Position numbers and translations under genes: made by a program. 64,000 nt of DNA from Cordia subcordata. Taxonomy: Eukaryota; Streptophyta; Magnoliopsida; Boraginales; Cordiaceae. The DNA lies in NCBI GenBank assembly GCA_028554755.1, contig JAPTOF010000006.1:4582501-4646500 (forward strand). Direction: 5' to 3'. This document shows, piece after piece, positions 11,401-24,183 of the stretch (position 1 is the stretch's first letter; each line of letters begins with the position of its first letter). Below the pieces are notes generated by a model. That model made no database searches. It saw nothing but the letters and a program-made list of their open reading frames with translations, and was not told the origin of the DNA.

Positions 11401-12620
11401 AAACTTGATCCCGCAGCAAGGAGAATGGCACTTTTTCGACCTTGGAACCCTTCCACCTTACTTTTGACAGAGAACTCCTTAAAACACTTTAAGCCATTTT
11501 CAGAAAGCAGAAAATTTTGTGATCCTCACCTTTCTGATTTGGTAAAAGCAAAATTTGCCAGATTCTCAAACATAAAAGAGTATCACTTTATCAAGGTCAT
11601 ATTTATGAAGCTCTTTTTGATTTCTAACCGGGAGCTTGATGATGTACTTCTGTAGGATTTCTAGCTGAGGTTCTTCGATTGGCCTATTAACCAAATTCTA
11701 TATATATCTATATATATATATATATATGAGACTGTTTTTGCTGACTTGGCCAAAACGAAAGGGGTATACATTCACGGGTACAACGAGCACCATTGCAGCA
11801 CTGATGTGAGTACTCTTCTCTGTAGCAGAGCATCTTCAGAATAAAATAGTTCTCAGCACTTTGGGTGGTATACATATAGGTCTGTCTAATTGTGTAAAGA
11901 TCCAGAAGAATTAAGAAAACTGAAGAAAGGAAAAAAATTAAAAAGTACCAAAAAGTTCAAGAACAAAGGAAAGAAAGAAAGAAAGAAAGAATGTTATGTT
12001 CAACATCATGGAAAAATTCTTGAAACATGACTAATAACATGAACCCTTTTGCAGAATCAGATATGTCATAGTTCACTGTCCATGAGATATGCACTAGCCA
12101 AGAACACCCGAAGTAACAAAAATACAAGCATGGTCTATGTAACAAAATCTCATTATAAGAAAGATTAGCCTTACTGAGCATGGGAATTTTCCAGACAGAT
12201 GAGCCTGGTAGTTGGATAACATATCTCCATGCGAGGATCTCTTATTGCCTCCTCAATCAAATCGATGTCCATCGTCCCATCTTTGTTACTTTTCACAGTC
12301 CTCGGATGAACACCTCCGAGAGTAGAAATGCCTCCATTTTCATAAATGTGAATATGGCAGCTATCACCAAGAATGACTTCACTTCCCCTGATTTCGCAAT
12401 GCGCAAGCACACTTATCAGGTTTCCCATAGTCCCTGAAGGGACAAAGAGGCCGGCTTCCTTGCCAGCAATCTTCGCAATCTCTGCCTCGAGGCGATGTGC
12501 TGTCGGGTCATAACCCAATACATCATCATCAACTTCAGCGTTAGCCATTGCAGTGCGCATGGCTTCAGTTGGTTTAGTGACAGTGTCTGATCGAAGATCA
12601 ACCACTGTTCTGGTCACCAT
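8404..12620 (-). CDS. THA1: Low-specificity L-threonine aldolase, nine exons, 360 aa
   Basis: A PLP enzyme of fold type I that cleaves L-threonine (and allo-threonine) to glycine and acetaldehyde; in plants it is thought to be cytosolic. Coding exons in order: 12620-12175, 11233-11122, 10534-10484, 10272-10201, 10115-9983, 9882-9824, 9200-9100, 8601-8535, 8445-8404. All joins keep frame and sum to 1083 bp, close to Arabidopsis THA1. The protein opens with [12 protein letters not shown], carries [20 protein letters not shown] and [12 protein letters not shown], whose Lys208 should bind PLP, then [15 protein letters not shown]. The ATG at 12620-12618 fits the family start. Exon 7 uses an unusual donor (GTTCTT) beside a run of 16 C on the coding strand. 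A GTAAGT near 12916 (minus) suggests a 5'-UTR intron; that is inference. Confidence 0.96.
9070..9085. repeat. Homopolymer G16 inside threonine aldolase intron 7
   Basis: Sixteen G in a row on the plus strand (C on the coding strand), about 14 bases after the donor of exon 7. Length variation and sequencing error are likely here. Confidence 0.95.
11977..11996. repeat. (GAAA)n microsatellite in threonine aldolase intron 1
   Basis: About five GAAA repeats. Confidence 0.85.
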
Positions 12621-15482
12621 TTTCCCTAAAATTATCTCAAATTTTAGTAACTAAATATATACTAAGCTATAAACTTTTTCGAATAAGACGAAAGATTGCT
12701 TCGATTCTGCATTCAAAGGAACGAAAAGCATGTTTAAGATGTTATGTTATGCAGAAGACAGCACAGGAGATCAAATTTAATTGTCCTATAATTTTATCTT
12801 TGTGCAGCCATTTAAAATGATGGATCAAGAATTGCTAAAGAATCTTGGGTAAATTATCATCCATATATTCAAACAAAACAGAATTTATTTGTGGCATTAC
12901 AGAATAGAATACTTACGCGGATAGATTTGATCAATGCCCCAATTAAGTCAATACGCTTCATTTCCTGAATTCATTCAAGTTATATTGACAATATACCACA
13001 ACTAAATTTTCTATAATCGATTTAAGAGCAAGAAAGTAAAGTAAATTTTTGCCAAATAACCACTTCGTCTAAAGTTGTTACTTATACGTAACTAATTTAA
13101 TGTCTCTAACACGCACTTCGCATGCAAATGAGCTTTATAAGCTATGCACGAAATAAACGGGATGATACTGGCAAACAACACATGTCACGGCTCACACAAG
13201 TGCACATATGATGCCCTCACGTACAGGGCACATAAAATGTCATATTGGCTCGTTTTAATTTGTACTTTTCGAACGCACTTTTTTCAAAAAAGAAATCGGA
13301 AAAAAGTGCTTTTTTCTAAAAAGCTAAGAATTATGGAGAGAGATGATCATGCCTTATTCGAGATATGGTTTGTTTCTCAGCCGAGCAATTTGTCTGCTTC
13401 CTTCTTGATGTAAATCTGTAACACCAAATTATCCAATTTCTCTGGAACCGCAGTAAAATTCTAAGGACTTCTGGTTCCTGTTAGAAATTATACTGCAAAA
13501 GAAAGGAACGGAAAAAAAAAAAAAAGAGAAGAAGAAGAAGAAAAATTTCAATCACGGGCAATATATCAAGAATTGTTCAAATAAAACAGAAAACTTTCAA
13601 ATCTGCCATAAAATGTACGATTTCTATGAGGAATTTTTCAGAAAAATGAACACTTACAAATTCAATGACATGCAATATATATCAACAAAGGATCGAATAA
13701 AACTGAAAATCTTGAAATCGATTAAGGAGTCTATGGTGTCTGCGAGAAAATATAAATGGCTCAAGAATCTTTCAGGAAATGAATACTTACATGAACCCAG
13801 AGAGCTCAATTTTATAACGGTAATTAACATAATTTTTGTATATATAGATCAAGAGCAAAAAAGCGACACGTGTACGTACAAATAGGGCCCCTTGTAAGGG
13901 AGAATCTAACGTTGCATGCAATTTGATTTTTTGCTTTTTTTTTTTTTTTTTCATTCGTGGAAAGCCTAAGCCAGTTGTATTACGAAAACTGTTCTAAATC
14001 TCAGAAAGAAAGTACAAAAGGCAAAAAGTTATGCGAAAAGCGCAACTATTAATTTTTCTATAAAAAGAAAAAAAAATCATTTTTCTCGAGGCAAATACGC
14101 TCTTGCATACACTGCATGCGGTCTTTTCTTGTGCTCAGTGACGACAAAAAAAAAAAAAAGAAAGAAAAAGAAAAGTTGTACAACGTGAAATGATAAGTCC
14201 CATCTACTCATTTGTGACTTGGCATCACCATTAGCACTAACCACTTAACAAACTTATCTTATCTTCGCATGCATGCCGACAACATTTTCTTTCAATATTT
14301 GAAAACTGAAGTATTATTCGAAAAAACAATTAAGACATATGCAAAATTCTTCTTATATAGGATTTTTCAAAATAATGGACCGTAGATTTTTAATGCAGGA
14401 AAATTTAGTTTGTGTAGCTTCACCTTTCATTTTTTTTTTTAAAAGAAAGAAAAGAAAGAAAGTGGGAGGGTCCCCTCCCTGGAACTTTATTGATCAACAA
14501 AAAAGGTGCAGAAAAGAGGGGGACAATCACCATGTCTGCTTTTAAGATACTTTGTATATAGGCCAAAACTAATTGTGTGATTCAATTTTAATGTGGAAAC
14601 ACCAAGAAAAAAAAGAATTTAATATAGAAACTCATATTTAGTATTAAAATTATCACGATCCAGTTTTAATGTGAAACCTTTATATAATGCTGAAGATTTA
14701 GTCTACATGTTCAGATTTGGATGATAATAATGACAGCTCGTCCATGCAAATAATTTTACGGGACTAAACATTCTTATAATATCATAATATTACCCATAGG
14801 AATAACAATAGTATTCTTTCCCACTTAGCTCATTTCATAAAGAGTATCGCAGGGGCAGGACAAAAACCCCTCCTAGGGGCGGTGTAGGTTTTCTCCTTTG
14901 CCTGGATGCAGAGGTGTGGCGGAGCAAGGTAGATAAACCCTATCTGACCTTGCTCTTTCCAATTATATATGTATATTTATTACTTTTAATATAAATATTA
15001 TATTATTTTTTAACATATCTCTAATATATTTTAATATAAATTTTATATTATTAGAAATATTTTTGGTTTAGTATTAAAAGTTAGTCTATTTTTATTATGT
15101 TCTTATGTGTTAGTATTTTTTTCCTTAAAAAAAAGTTAGTGTTATTGACTTTGTTAACCTCCATAGTAGAGCAGATTTTTTTTTAATCAGCGGGAATAAT
15201 GGTAAGAGTTTACTCCGTTATTAGATAGGAGGTAAAAATATAAGTTTTATTAACATGTGAAAAATAGAGACAAATACACTCGACTCCTGTCCCGCCTTAT
15301 GGCCATTCCCAGTTACGATCATATTTGACTATTACTAATGATATAATTAAGATAGGCGCTCGGTCATGTGCATGCACCGGAAGTGCCGTGGAGTAGTCCA
15401 CTTTCACGTCGGACACCAAACGTAAGGCATTGTGTACGGCGTTAACTTTTTTTCGGAGTTTTTTTTTTTTATGAATAATAAA
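12621..15482. other. Upstream region of threonine aldolase; no further gene seen
   Basis: The first few hundred bases left of 12917 probably hold the 5' leader of the minus-strand aldolase gene. Three segments ending in minus-strand donor-like sites (near 12916, 13657 and 13788) have similar surroundings, including AATACTTAC, and could be alternative leader exons. The rest is AT-rich with A runs at about 13510-13545, 14140-14175 and 14430-14460. A GC-rich patch at 14850-14950 resembles fragments of TAGGGATGG-type hAT elements. No coding frame is convincing. Confidence 0.5.
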
Positions 15483-16230
15483 TAGGGATGACAACAGGAC
15501 GCTCACGAAAGAATTCTAAACTCGCTATCCGGATAGTATCTCAATTATCATTTCTGTCCCATACCCGGATAAAAATTAAATGGGAATCCTATTTTGGAAA
15601 CGTTCCAAACTCGCGGGTACCCGGAACGTCCCAAACCCGGTTAAAAAATTAAAATTTAAATAAAAAATTTTAACAAGAAATGTCCCAAACCCGAATTTAA
15701 GACATGTTCTTAACCCTGAAAACCGAATTAAATCACTAAATTTTAAAAAACTAACCAATCAAATAATTTTTCCTAAAAAATCTAAACAATATCCCTAAAA
15801 TACATTAAAATAATAAAATTTTAAAAAGTAAAAGGTTAAGGATTCAAACCTTATTATTAGTATAAAGTAAAATTTTTTTCTTAATTTTCAGTATATAAAT
15901 TGCACTTATGTATTTAAAACTATAATTAATTAATAAATGTAAAATACCTATACACACATCTATATATATAAAACACCTATACACACACACAACTATATAT
16001 ATAAACACACACACACATATATATATATATATGTACATATATGTATATATATAATCGGGTTCAGGAATGCGGGTGCCGGGGGATCAATCTCAGTTCCATC
16101 CCAAATCCTAACGGGTATTTTTAATTGTTCTGGATTAGTCCCGGGTTCTTAACGGGACGGATTTTATCGAATTTTAATCTAATCGATCGATGTCGGGTAT
16201 CCTAAGTCACTTGTTCCATTACCATCCCTA
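15483..16230. mobile_element. hAT-like non-autonomous transposon
   Basis: The left end TAGGGATGACAA and the right end TTACCATCCCTA form the short terminal inverted repeats typical of Ac-like hAT elements. The flanking 8-mers are ATAATAAA (15475-15482) and ATGATAAA (16231-16238), seven of eight identical, as expected for an 8-bp hAT target duplication. The interior has GC-rich CCGGGT/ACCCGG stretches near both ends and a TA/CA microsatellite in the middle, and encodes no protein. Confidence 0.78.
15950..16052. repeat. (CA)n/(TA)n microsatellite inside the hAT-like element
   Basis: Alternating CA and TA runs lie in the centre of the 15483-16230 element. Confidence 0.9.
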
Positions 16231-16400
16231 ATGATAAATGTACAACGTGAACTACATCTATCATATGGAAAGTGCGCAACATTGTTGGAACTGACGTGGA
16301 TCTTCCCACATATCTCTATCAGTCTCTATTGCCGTGCCGTGCCGTGCTGCGCTTAATGATTGAAGAATGTCTCTAATGCCCCGGAATCCAGTCAGAAGAC

Positions 16401-16486
16401 GGGTTATTTTTTTTTTTAACCTTATTTTTTAATTTACTTCCAAAAATAACCCAGTTTTGAGGGGAGTAGCAAAAGTAGACTTTTCG
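16401..16486 (+). repeat. MULE left terminal inverted repeat
   Basis: About 86 bp matching the reverse complement of the right end with about three differences. The first 20 bases differ only within the T-rich tract. Confidence 0.93.
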
Positions 16487-17075
16487 AACTTATGAAGCCC
16501 GATCACGAATGTTGAAAACTCGATATCGGACTTCGAAAGTTCGAAAATATATTCGAATTACGAAGCTTCGATATCGAACTTTATATTTTCTTGCTCGAAC
16601 TTCAAAAGTTCGAAAGCATAAGTTCGAACTTTTGAAGTTCTAAAATAGGGTACTAGGGTTTGCAGGATTTTCTTACTCGAACTACAAAAAGTCGAAAGCA
16701 TAACTTCGAACTTATGAAGTTCGAAAATAGGGTGCTAGAGTTTGTAAGATTCCTTATGTGATGATGTTGCGACGATGTGACGGAGGGCAGAGAATAATAT
16801 CAGAAGGCAGATAATAATATCGTGTTTCGAACTTTAGAAGTTTGAGTTTACAAGATTTCAACGTAATCAAAGGCAGAGCAGAGTAGAGAATAAAATTTTT
16901 GTCAGAGATGTGCATTTTCGAACTTGTGAAGTTTGAAGTTTGAAAAATTCAAACTTTCGAAGTTCGAAATTTTCAAACTTTCGAACTTCTGACTTGCAAA
17001 TTTGTTGTTTTGAGTTTTTAAAATTCGAGTTAGGTTATAAGTCCAAACTCAGAATTTTAAAATCTGAATTTCTAA
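16487..17075. repeat. MULE left subterminal palindrome array
   Basis: The motif TCGAACTT-n-AAGTTCGA and degenerate forms occur many times here, for example GCTCGAACTTCAAAAGTTCG near 16594 and TTCGAACTTATGAAGTTCGA near 16705. A block of about 83 bp (from about 16593) is tandemly repeated at about 16676, including TAGGGTACTAGGGTTTG and TAGGGTGCTAGAGTTTG. MuDR family ends often hold transposase-binding sites, so a binding role is plausible but inferred. Confidence 0.85.
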
Positions 17076-17288
17076 GTTCGAATTTGTTACTATATAATGC
17101 ACACCCCACTTCTCCCTTCATCATCTCGTTCCAAAATCACTAACCCTACAAGCGTTCACACGATAAGTCACATTACGTAGCATTTTCAAAATTTGGATTT
17201 GCTGCTATACCACTAACCACTCCACTTCCCTCTTCTGCAACTCATTCACATCTAAGTCACGTTATATATATTTTTTTCACCCAAAAAG

Positions 17289-19960
17289 ATGAATGCAAAT
17301 GTTGATGCAGTTAACGTATATTTATATTACGGTGGCAACAAAATTGAAACAGATTATGGGCTTGACTATGTAGGTCCAAACTTACCACGTAAAATAAAAA
17401 TTATTCCCGGAACGACATACAATCAGTTTGTATCTCGTATATTCACCAAGCTCCAATTGCGGCCTACTATCGATAGAGTTGAGTTTTGTTATCGTGATCC
17501 CAAATGGGACACAAACCTATAACAAATATATTATTACCCCAGTGGCATTAAGGATGACGAAGATGTACAGGACATGTACGAAACAGCTTGCATGGATATG
17601 AATAGGAGATGTGCGCACGTTGTCGTAGACGTGCAAAGTGATGTCGTGTACAATCCACAGCCTTCAAATGAAGAAGCAACACTACAAGAAGTTGTTGGTG
17701 ATTTGCCAGACTTGAATGTGGAACCACCTTATTATGTCAATGCAGAAGTCAACATTCCAACCACAACGGTAGGGTTTGCCATATTTTTCCTTTCTCCACC
17801 GCTACGCCCCACATTTGAAGTTGGAGGACCCTCTCAAGCTAGTGACATTCGGGAGATGTTCGAGGTGGGATTAGATTCTGTTTTATCTGAACTGGAAGAA
17901 GTAGATGAGGACGTCCACTTCAACGAGGAGAAAGATGTTGTGTCAATAGAAAGTTTAATCTACGAAAACGAAGAGGTTGATGTGGGGCCAGGCAATGGCG
18001 AAGAGCTGGAGCCGGATCTAGAGGAGGAAGAACCAGTAGCTTTCCACACAGCTAGGACAGAGTATTACATCACTTTAAATGAGCCTTCAATGGAGAGACC
18101 AATGTGGGACGAGAGACGGATGGAGTTGGCCAAACGCATGGTGTTCCCGAAAAAGGTTGATCTTATACGGGCTGTCCAACAAAACGTGATCAAACATAAA
18201 CGAGAATACAGGGTGGTGAAGTCGAATAAGTCTTTGTGGGACATACGTTGCTACGAATCAAGCAATCCTAGGACACCATGCAAGTGAAAGGTTCGTGCAA
18301 TAAAAAAATGCACACACAAGATGTTCAAGATTATGAGGTACCAAAGCATGCATATTTGCATGGGAGATAAATGCGGGCCAAACCATAGAAATCTAACATC
18401 TGGTCTGGTCAGCTACATGGTTAGGCATTTTGTTGCGCAGAAGCTCGATTTCGAGGTACGTCTTGTCCAAGCCCACGTAAAGAAGACTTTAAATGTTGAT
18501 ATAACGTACGGGAAAGCGTGGCGTGGTAGGAATAAGGCAATCCAACTAGTTTTTGGAGACTGGGACATGTCATACAAGATGCTGCCGCGCTTTTTTGCCG
18601 CTGTAATTGCAAAGAATTCGGGAACCGTTTTCCACTACAAGTTCGCCTAGGGTTCAACTGAAACAGAAAAAAATTTTCACTATGTTTTTTGGGCTTTTGG
18701 TCAGTGCATCATCGCATGGAGGCACTGTCGACCTGTACTCTCGTTGGACGGAACACATCTGCATGGGAAGTACAAGGGCCACCTGCTTGTCGCCTTAGTG
18801 ACAGATGCCAACGACCATATATTACCGTTGACATTTGCCGTTGTCGATGGCAAGAGTACAAATAGTTGGAGGTGGTTCCTGGAGAAGGTAAGTCAGTGTT
18901 TTTTAAACGACATGTCAACAGTTTGTAATGCATCGATCGGCGCGCGAGAATCGCGGCGACCATCAATACAATAACATCCGACGGCTGACTTCAAGTGAAG
19001 CATCGCATTTGCTTGAGACACCTAAAAAGCAATGTGATGAAAAGATGGCACAACCAATTCGCAAAAGACATGTGTTGGATAGCTGGAAAAGAAAGCCAGA
19101 AACGGAAGCACATCGCCGCCATGAACAGTATTCGTAATATCAACCCACTGGCGTTGGTACACGGGTGCACCAAATGTTAGCCGACCTCGGTCCAGAGTCA
19201 TGGACATTGAGCCACGATGGGGGTTATAGATGGGGAGTGCTGACAACAAATAATGTTGAATGCTTCAATGGTGTGATTGTCGGAGCCAGGGGATTGCCCA
19301 TTACAAAGACTAGTAAATAACACTTTTTTAAAGCTAAAGGGATATTTCCACGATAGGTTGGCAAACGCGATGCACATGTGTAGAGATGGTCGTATTCTGA
19401 CAGATCGAGCGAGAGAAAAATATGAAAAGTGAGAGACGTCTTCACACCAGATGCGATTGCATGCATTCAGATTAGATGAGTGGTACCAGGTCGGTGGAAT
19501 GCCAGAACGATGGAACGATGTTCCCAACGAACAAGAGGTAGATTGGGTGGGACGAACATGTACATGTGGCAAGTGGACAGCCTATCATATGCCATGCTCT
19601 CATGCCCAATATGTTGCCCGTTATAGGGATGGAAACCTTTCAACCATGGTTGATCTTCATTATACGGTAGAGTCATTCGAGGCAACATATGATATGACAT
19701 TTCAACCCCTTGGACATGAATTTTACTGGCCTCCAGGACCCAGTTGGACGTTACTCCCGAATGCTTTACGAGTGCGCGACAGAAGACGTGGGCGGGAAAG
19801 AACTCGGCGTATACCAAACGAGATGGACAATTCACCAAGTAGGCGAGAAAAAGTGTGGTTATTGCCGTAACCACGGGCATATTGCACCAAATTACCCCCT
19901 AAGAATAGATCGTAGCTTCAATGGTTATCATGAAGTTGTAGCATGTGATGCTAATTAGTC
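17289..19960 (+). pseudogene. MuDR-type (mudrA-like) MULE transposase, broken
   Basis: The N-terminal part has an acidic linker, then a MuDR DNA-binding segment (DKCGPNHRNLTS and nearby residues). The MULE transposase core follows with LSLDGTHLHGKYKG, containing the first catalytic Asp, and LPLTFAVVDGKSTNSWRWFL. A SWIM zinc finger is clear (CTCGKW...MPCSH, about 19558-19605), and a zinc-knuckle remnant CGYCRNHGHIAPNYP follows. In-frame stops lie at 17520-17522, 18285-18287 and 18648-18650, the second probably from a tryptophan codon. The frame then shifts near 18930 and again downstream. The encoded enzyme would have cut and moved the element; this copy cannot make it. Confidence 0.93.
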
Positions 19961-20150
19961 TTTTCCACTATGGTGTGTAATGTTTTCAATAAAAGATATT
20001 GTCAAATCTTTCCATCTCAAAATATTGTCAACATCAACACAATTTATATCGAGACATGATAATAAGTACGAAAAAATAATGAAAAATGAAAGTTCAATTA
20101 CATAGAATTACTAAAATAAGTTTGAAATGTAAAATGTCTATTCAATTACA

Positions 20151-22356
20151 TCAATACTGAGAAGGCGTGTAATAATCGGGCCTTCGACCCCTGCTGGTCC
20201 GGTCGGTTAAAACGCGTGGCGGTGGATGCGGTGACTGTGTGCGTCTACGAGTACGACGCAGTCGATGGTCCTCCTCGAACACCAGCTCAGTAGTCTGATC
20301 ATCTATCAGATAATCACTGGTAGATAACGGCCCCTGTGGTGGCGTGTTCGAGGTACTGGGCTCCTGTTGTGACGGACCGCCATACTCAAACTGACTAAAC
20401 CTACCATGGTTTGACGGCATGTATGAAGTGCTGGGATCGACCCATGGATCGCCGTACTAGAACTGGTTAGACCTACCAGGCTGCGGTGGCGTGTATGAAG
20501 TGCTGGGCTTCTGAGTGGTATAATGATGACGGCTCCGCTGTCCCGACCGATGTAAAGTTTGTGGAGGCGGTTGCGGACGTTGGACGTCATACATGGCTGT
20601 CGTGTCGTCCAACAGGTGCTCATGCTGGGTCTGTTGAATTACGGCCTGGCCTCTGATGTGAAAGACCTGCAGATGACTCACCATATAATCAAGAGCAGCC
20701 GCATCTACTCGTAATTCTCCCTCGATCGCCGTATAATACTCCCACTGTGGTTAACCACATGCTGAGCGTATACCGCCTAAAGAAAAATTTCAGAAATTTT
20801 AATAGGTATTGCATCAATGCGTACTAAATTCGAATTTATGGGAAAACATTCATATTGCACTAACCAGACTGTTCTCATCGTGGGCCGACGCAACGTAGCC
20901 GTCATATGTATGACTAGTCCGAGGGTATCCAGCATGTAGTATGGTTATCCCTCGGTACCATCTCATATATGCCCTCAAAGCCCCAGGATCGGGAAAGTCC
21001 TCTAACTCCGTCGCCACAACGGTGTTTTCCCAATTGACCCACATGTCGACTGCTGAATTATATTGTTCGGCTGTAATCTTCTCTTTCCCGTCCCGGTGCT
21101 TCTGCCATGCTGGTGGATTAACGGGGATCGTCTGTTGCATGCCGAACTGCCGAAGTACCCGATCAGGACGGTGCCACTCAACCCGCATACCAACGATGAG
21201 GGGTGCACATGCTCGCCACGCTTCCGCATTTTCCAAACAAGATCGTGGCAAACCACCCATTGCATGCTCGAATGGTCGCCAAATAAACCGGGAACACAAT
21301 AATAACGGCAGATTAGTTTATAAAACATACAACGATATTAACAAGGAGAGTAATAAATGTGAGATGTAAATTTTTTCAAACCTCGCGGCCGCAGCGGTCA
21401 ATCATGTCCGCGCCTCGTTCAAACCAGCCCGCCCGCAACCCACTTCGGATCCTTTCTGCAAAGAACATGTAGCCGCGTGGTGAGCACGGCAACGGAAATC
21501 GGGGTGAGCGACTTGCCCATCCCTCTGATGGTGCCTATCCGTCTGCTCACACAGTGTTGGCCTAAAAGCCGTGAGTCTGTCCCAAGCAAAAAACTGCATT
21601 GTACAAGATAATTATATTATAAGCAATAATACATCTTCAAATATCATTAACAATAATGAGATGAGTAAGTGTGTTATCTGAATGAGCATGACGGCCCCAC
21701 ACATGCCTCTACAATCACGGCAACAAGCCTTACAAAGCCATCTATACAGTTGCGCTAGGCATGCGCCACAATTATATTAACTGATATGATCAAAGTCAAT
21801 CAAAAAGTCTAACCAATGTAACGATAATTTATTTCCTGTCGTATCAGTGAACATATGGGTGCCGAATAACAAAAAAATCCACAAACGGGCCCGCCGTTCT
21901 GCTTCCTCCACATCAGGATTCCCCGAAGTGCCTTAGACTACGTACAATTCCCTCAGATGGGGTATGTTAATCGAACTTCCACTAATTTTGTCCAAAGATA
22001 CATACACCCCCATATACTGATGAATATGTGTCCGCCACTCTTCCGGAGTTCGACTAGTATCGTCGAGCACCGGGACAACCTGACCAACAATCGGTAATCC
22101 CCAATATACTGACATCACGAGTGTGATCGTGGCCTCGCCTACAGCAAATGAAATGTATGCGTCTCTGTCGCCACCTCTCAATCAAAGCGATAATAAGAGG
22201 ATTGTCAACTTTGATGGAAGCGCGCGCATAACATCCAAAAATCCGGCTCTCAATAAAGCCGTCGCACGCAGGATGCTCCGCCCATAGGAATAACTCTCTA
22301 TCACTCCTATAAATCTTGTGTTCCTCTAATCGATGGGGTGATGACAAATAATTCAC
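20151..22356 (-). pseudogene. Plant mobile domain (PMD, MAIN-like) protein gene within the MULE, broken
   Basis: Reading leftward, the frame gives DNPLIIALIERWR, then an E-A-T-I-T-L segment and YWGLPIVGQVVPVLD after frame slips (about 22250-22060). FFAWDRLTAFRP appears at about 21590, and WRACAPLIVGMRVEWHRPDR and VLRQFGMQQTIPVNPPAW at about 21230-21120. These are hallmarks of the PMD family, found in Arabidopsis MAIN and MAIL1 and in many plant transposons. A donor-like GTTAGT near 20868 and acceptor near 20777 suggest an intron before the low-complexity, Pro/Arg-rich tail ending at 20151. Several frameshifts and one tail stop make it a pseudogene. Its role in the element is unknown. Confidence 0.85.
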
Positions 22357-22429
22357 CGGTGGTCATAGTAATAGCATAACACCGAACTATCGCTAGAGCT
22401 GGTCTATGAGCCATAGATCCTACGAGCAT

Positions 22430-23580
22430 TAAGTAAATTAAAAAAAATATAAAAGTACTAATTATTACTAATTAGTTTAAAACTGCAACATTAATATTTA
22501 ACTAATTTTGCTAACTTTGTAAAATTCATAATATTTTAATTTTTTTACATTCATACTATTTAAAATTACATCGATTAATACATCCCATCAGCATAAAAAT
22601 ATTAATATTCCAAATAATAAATCAACATATAATTAACATATAAAATAAACCAACATGATTAATATTCCACTAAAATAAACAATAGTCTAATTTTGAAATT
22701 TAATGTATTAAGCAACATATAATAAACATATAAAATAAACCAACACAATTAATATTTCACTAAAATAAACAATAATATAATTTTCAAATTAAAGTTGCAC
22801 AACAAATAAAATTATTACTGCTTAACATTATCTAAACGCCAAAAAATTTATTACTAATTACTTTAGAACTACAACTTTAATATTGAACAAATATATCACT
22901 TCATCTTAAAATTACTAATAATGAACATAATTAATCCTAAAACTCCACTAAAACCCTAACTTCAGTTACTTACTATATGCCCTATAACTTTAATTTTCTC
23001 ATTTCTTAAATTTTATATTATTTAAAATTTATAAAAATTCATGTTAAATACTTTAGAACTACACCGTATAATACTTAATTATTACATAACGTCATCTTAA
23101 ATTGACTAATAATTAACATAACTAATTCTAAAATTCCACTAAAACCCTTAAACGACACTAAAACCCTAAAACTCCATATGATTAATTGAATAATTATAAA
23201 TTCACACTAATTATATGCATATTGATTATATGTACACAAATTATATACACAATGATTAATACATCCTATCATCATAAAATGATTAATATTCCAGAAATAA
23301 ATCAACATATAATTAACATATAAATTAAACCAACAAAATTAATATTCCACTAAACTAAACAATTGTCTAATTTTAAAATTTAACGTATTAAGCAACATAT
23401 AATTAACATATAAAATAAACCAATATGATTAATATTCCACTAAACTAAACAATAATATAATTTTCAAATTAGACGTAGGCAACATGTAATTGACATATAA
23501 TTTTGAAATTTAACATCATATAAATTAAACAAACAAACACATTAAAACATATAAATTTGGTATCAAAAAAAAAAAGAGAA
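22430..23580. repeat. AT-rich internal direct repeats of the MULE
   Basis: A unit of about 90 bp with CAACATATAATTAACATATA, ACCAACATGATTAATATTCC and ACAATAGTCTAATTTT occurs at about 22622 and 22712. The pair is repeated at about 23301 and 23391, giving a larger direct repeat about 680 bp apart. No coding frame. Confidence 0.85.
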
Positions 23581-23742
23581 AACTTACAAGATTTAGGCAA
23601 AATCCTAGGATGTGGAAAATTTGTAGTAAATTTTCGAATTGGATGGGAGAAAAATGAGAGAGGGAGAGAGCAAAAGAGGAGAGGAGAGGTGAGATTTCGG
23701 ATGGAAGAGGAGGGTTCGTGGGGGGTTTAAATAGTAGACGAG

Positions 23743-24183
23743 TCGAACTTCAGAAGTTCGACATCGAGGAACAAAAACTCGATTTCGAACTTCTGAAGTT
23801 CGAGTGAAACATAATCGAACTTCTGAAGTTCGATTTTATATATATTTCGAATTTCTGAAGTTCGACATCGAGTTTCGAGATTCTTTAACGCTCATGCGTG
23901 CGTGCGATACACGCGTTATCGACCTTTCAAATTTCGATAACGGCCAGCTGTGGCAGTTGAACTTCAGAAGTTCGAATCAAGGAACAAAAGCTAGATATCG
24001 AACTTCGGAAGTTCGAGTGTACTGACATCCACTCAGTCGAACTTCAGAAGTTCGTGTCCGAGCTTCTGAAGTTCGAATTCTTAGTTGGACTTCAGAAGTT
24101 CGATATCTCATATTATAATATCTTTTTTTTTTACCCTTCACATAGTCGAACTTTGTAAATTCGTTTTCGAACTTTGTAAGTTC
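23743..24183. repeat. MULE right subterminal palindrome array
   Basis: The 19-mer TCGAACTTCTGAAGTTCGA occurs perfectly at 23785-23803 and 23815-23833, with a one-base centre variant at 23743-23761. Further close forms follow down to the TIR. It is self-complementary except at its centre base and matches the motif of the left array. Confidence 0.92.

Noticed and set aside
19198..19880. Minus-strand open frames of up to 137 residues in the MULE
   Set aside because: They run opposite the SWIM zinc-finger part of the transposase and have no recognisable domain.
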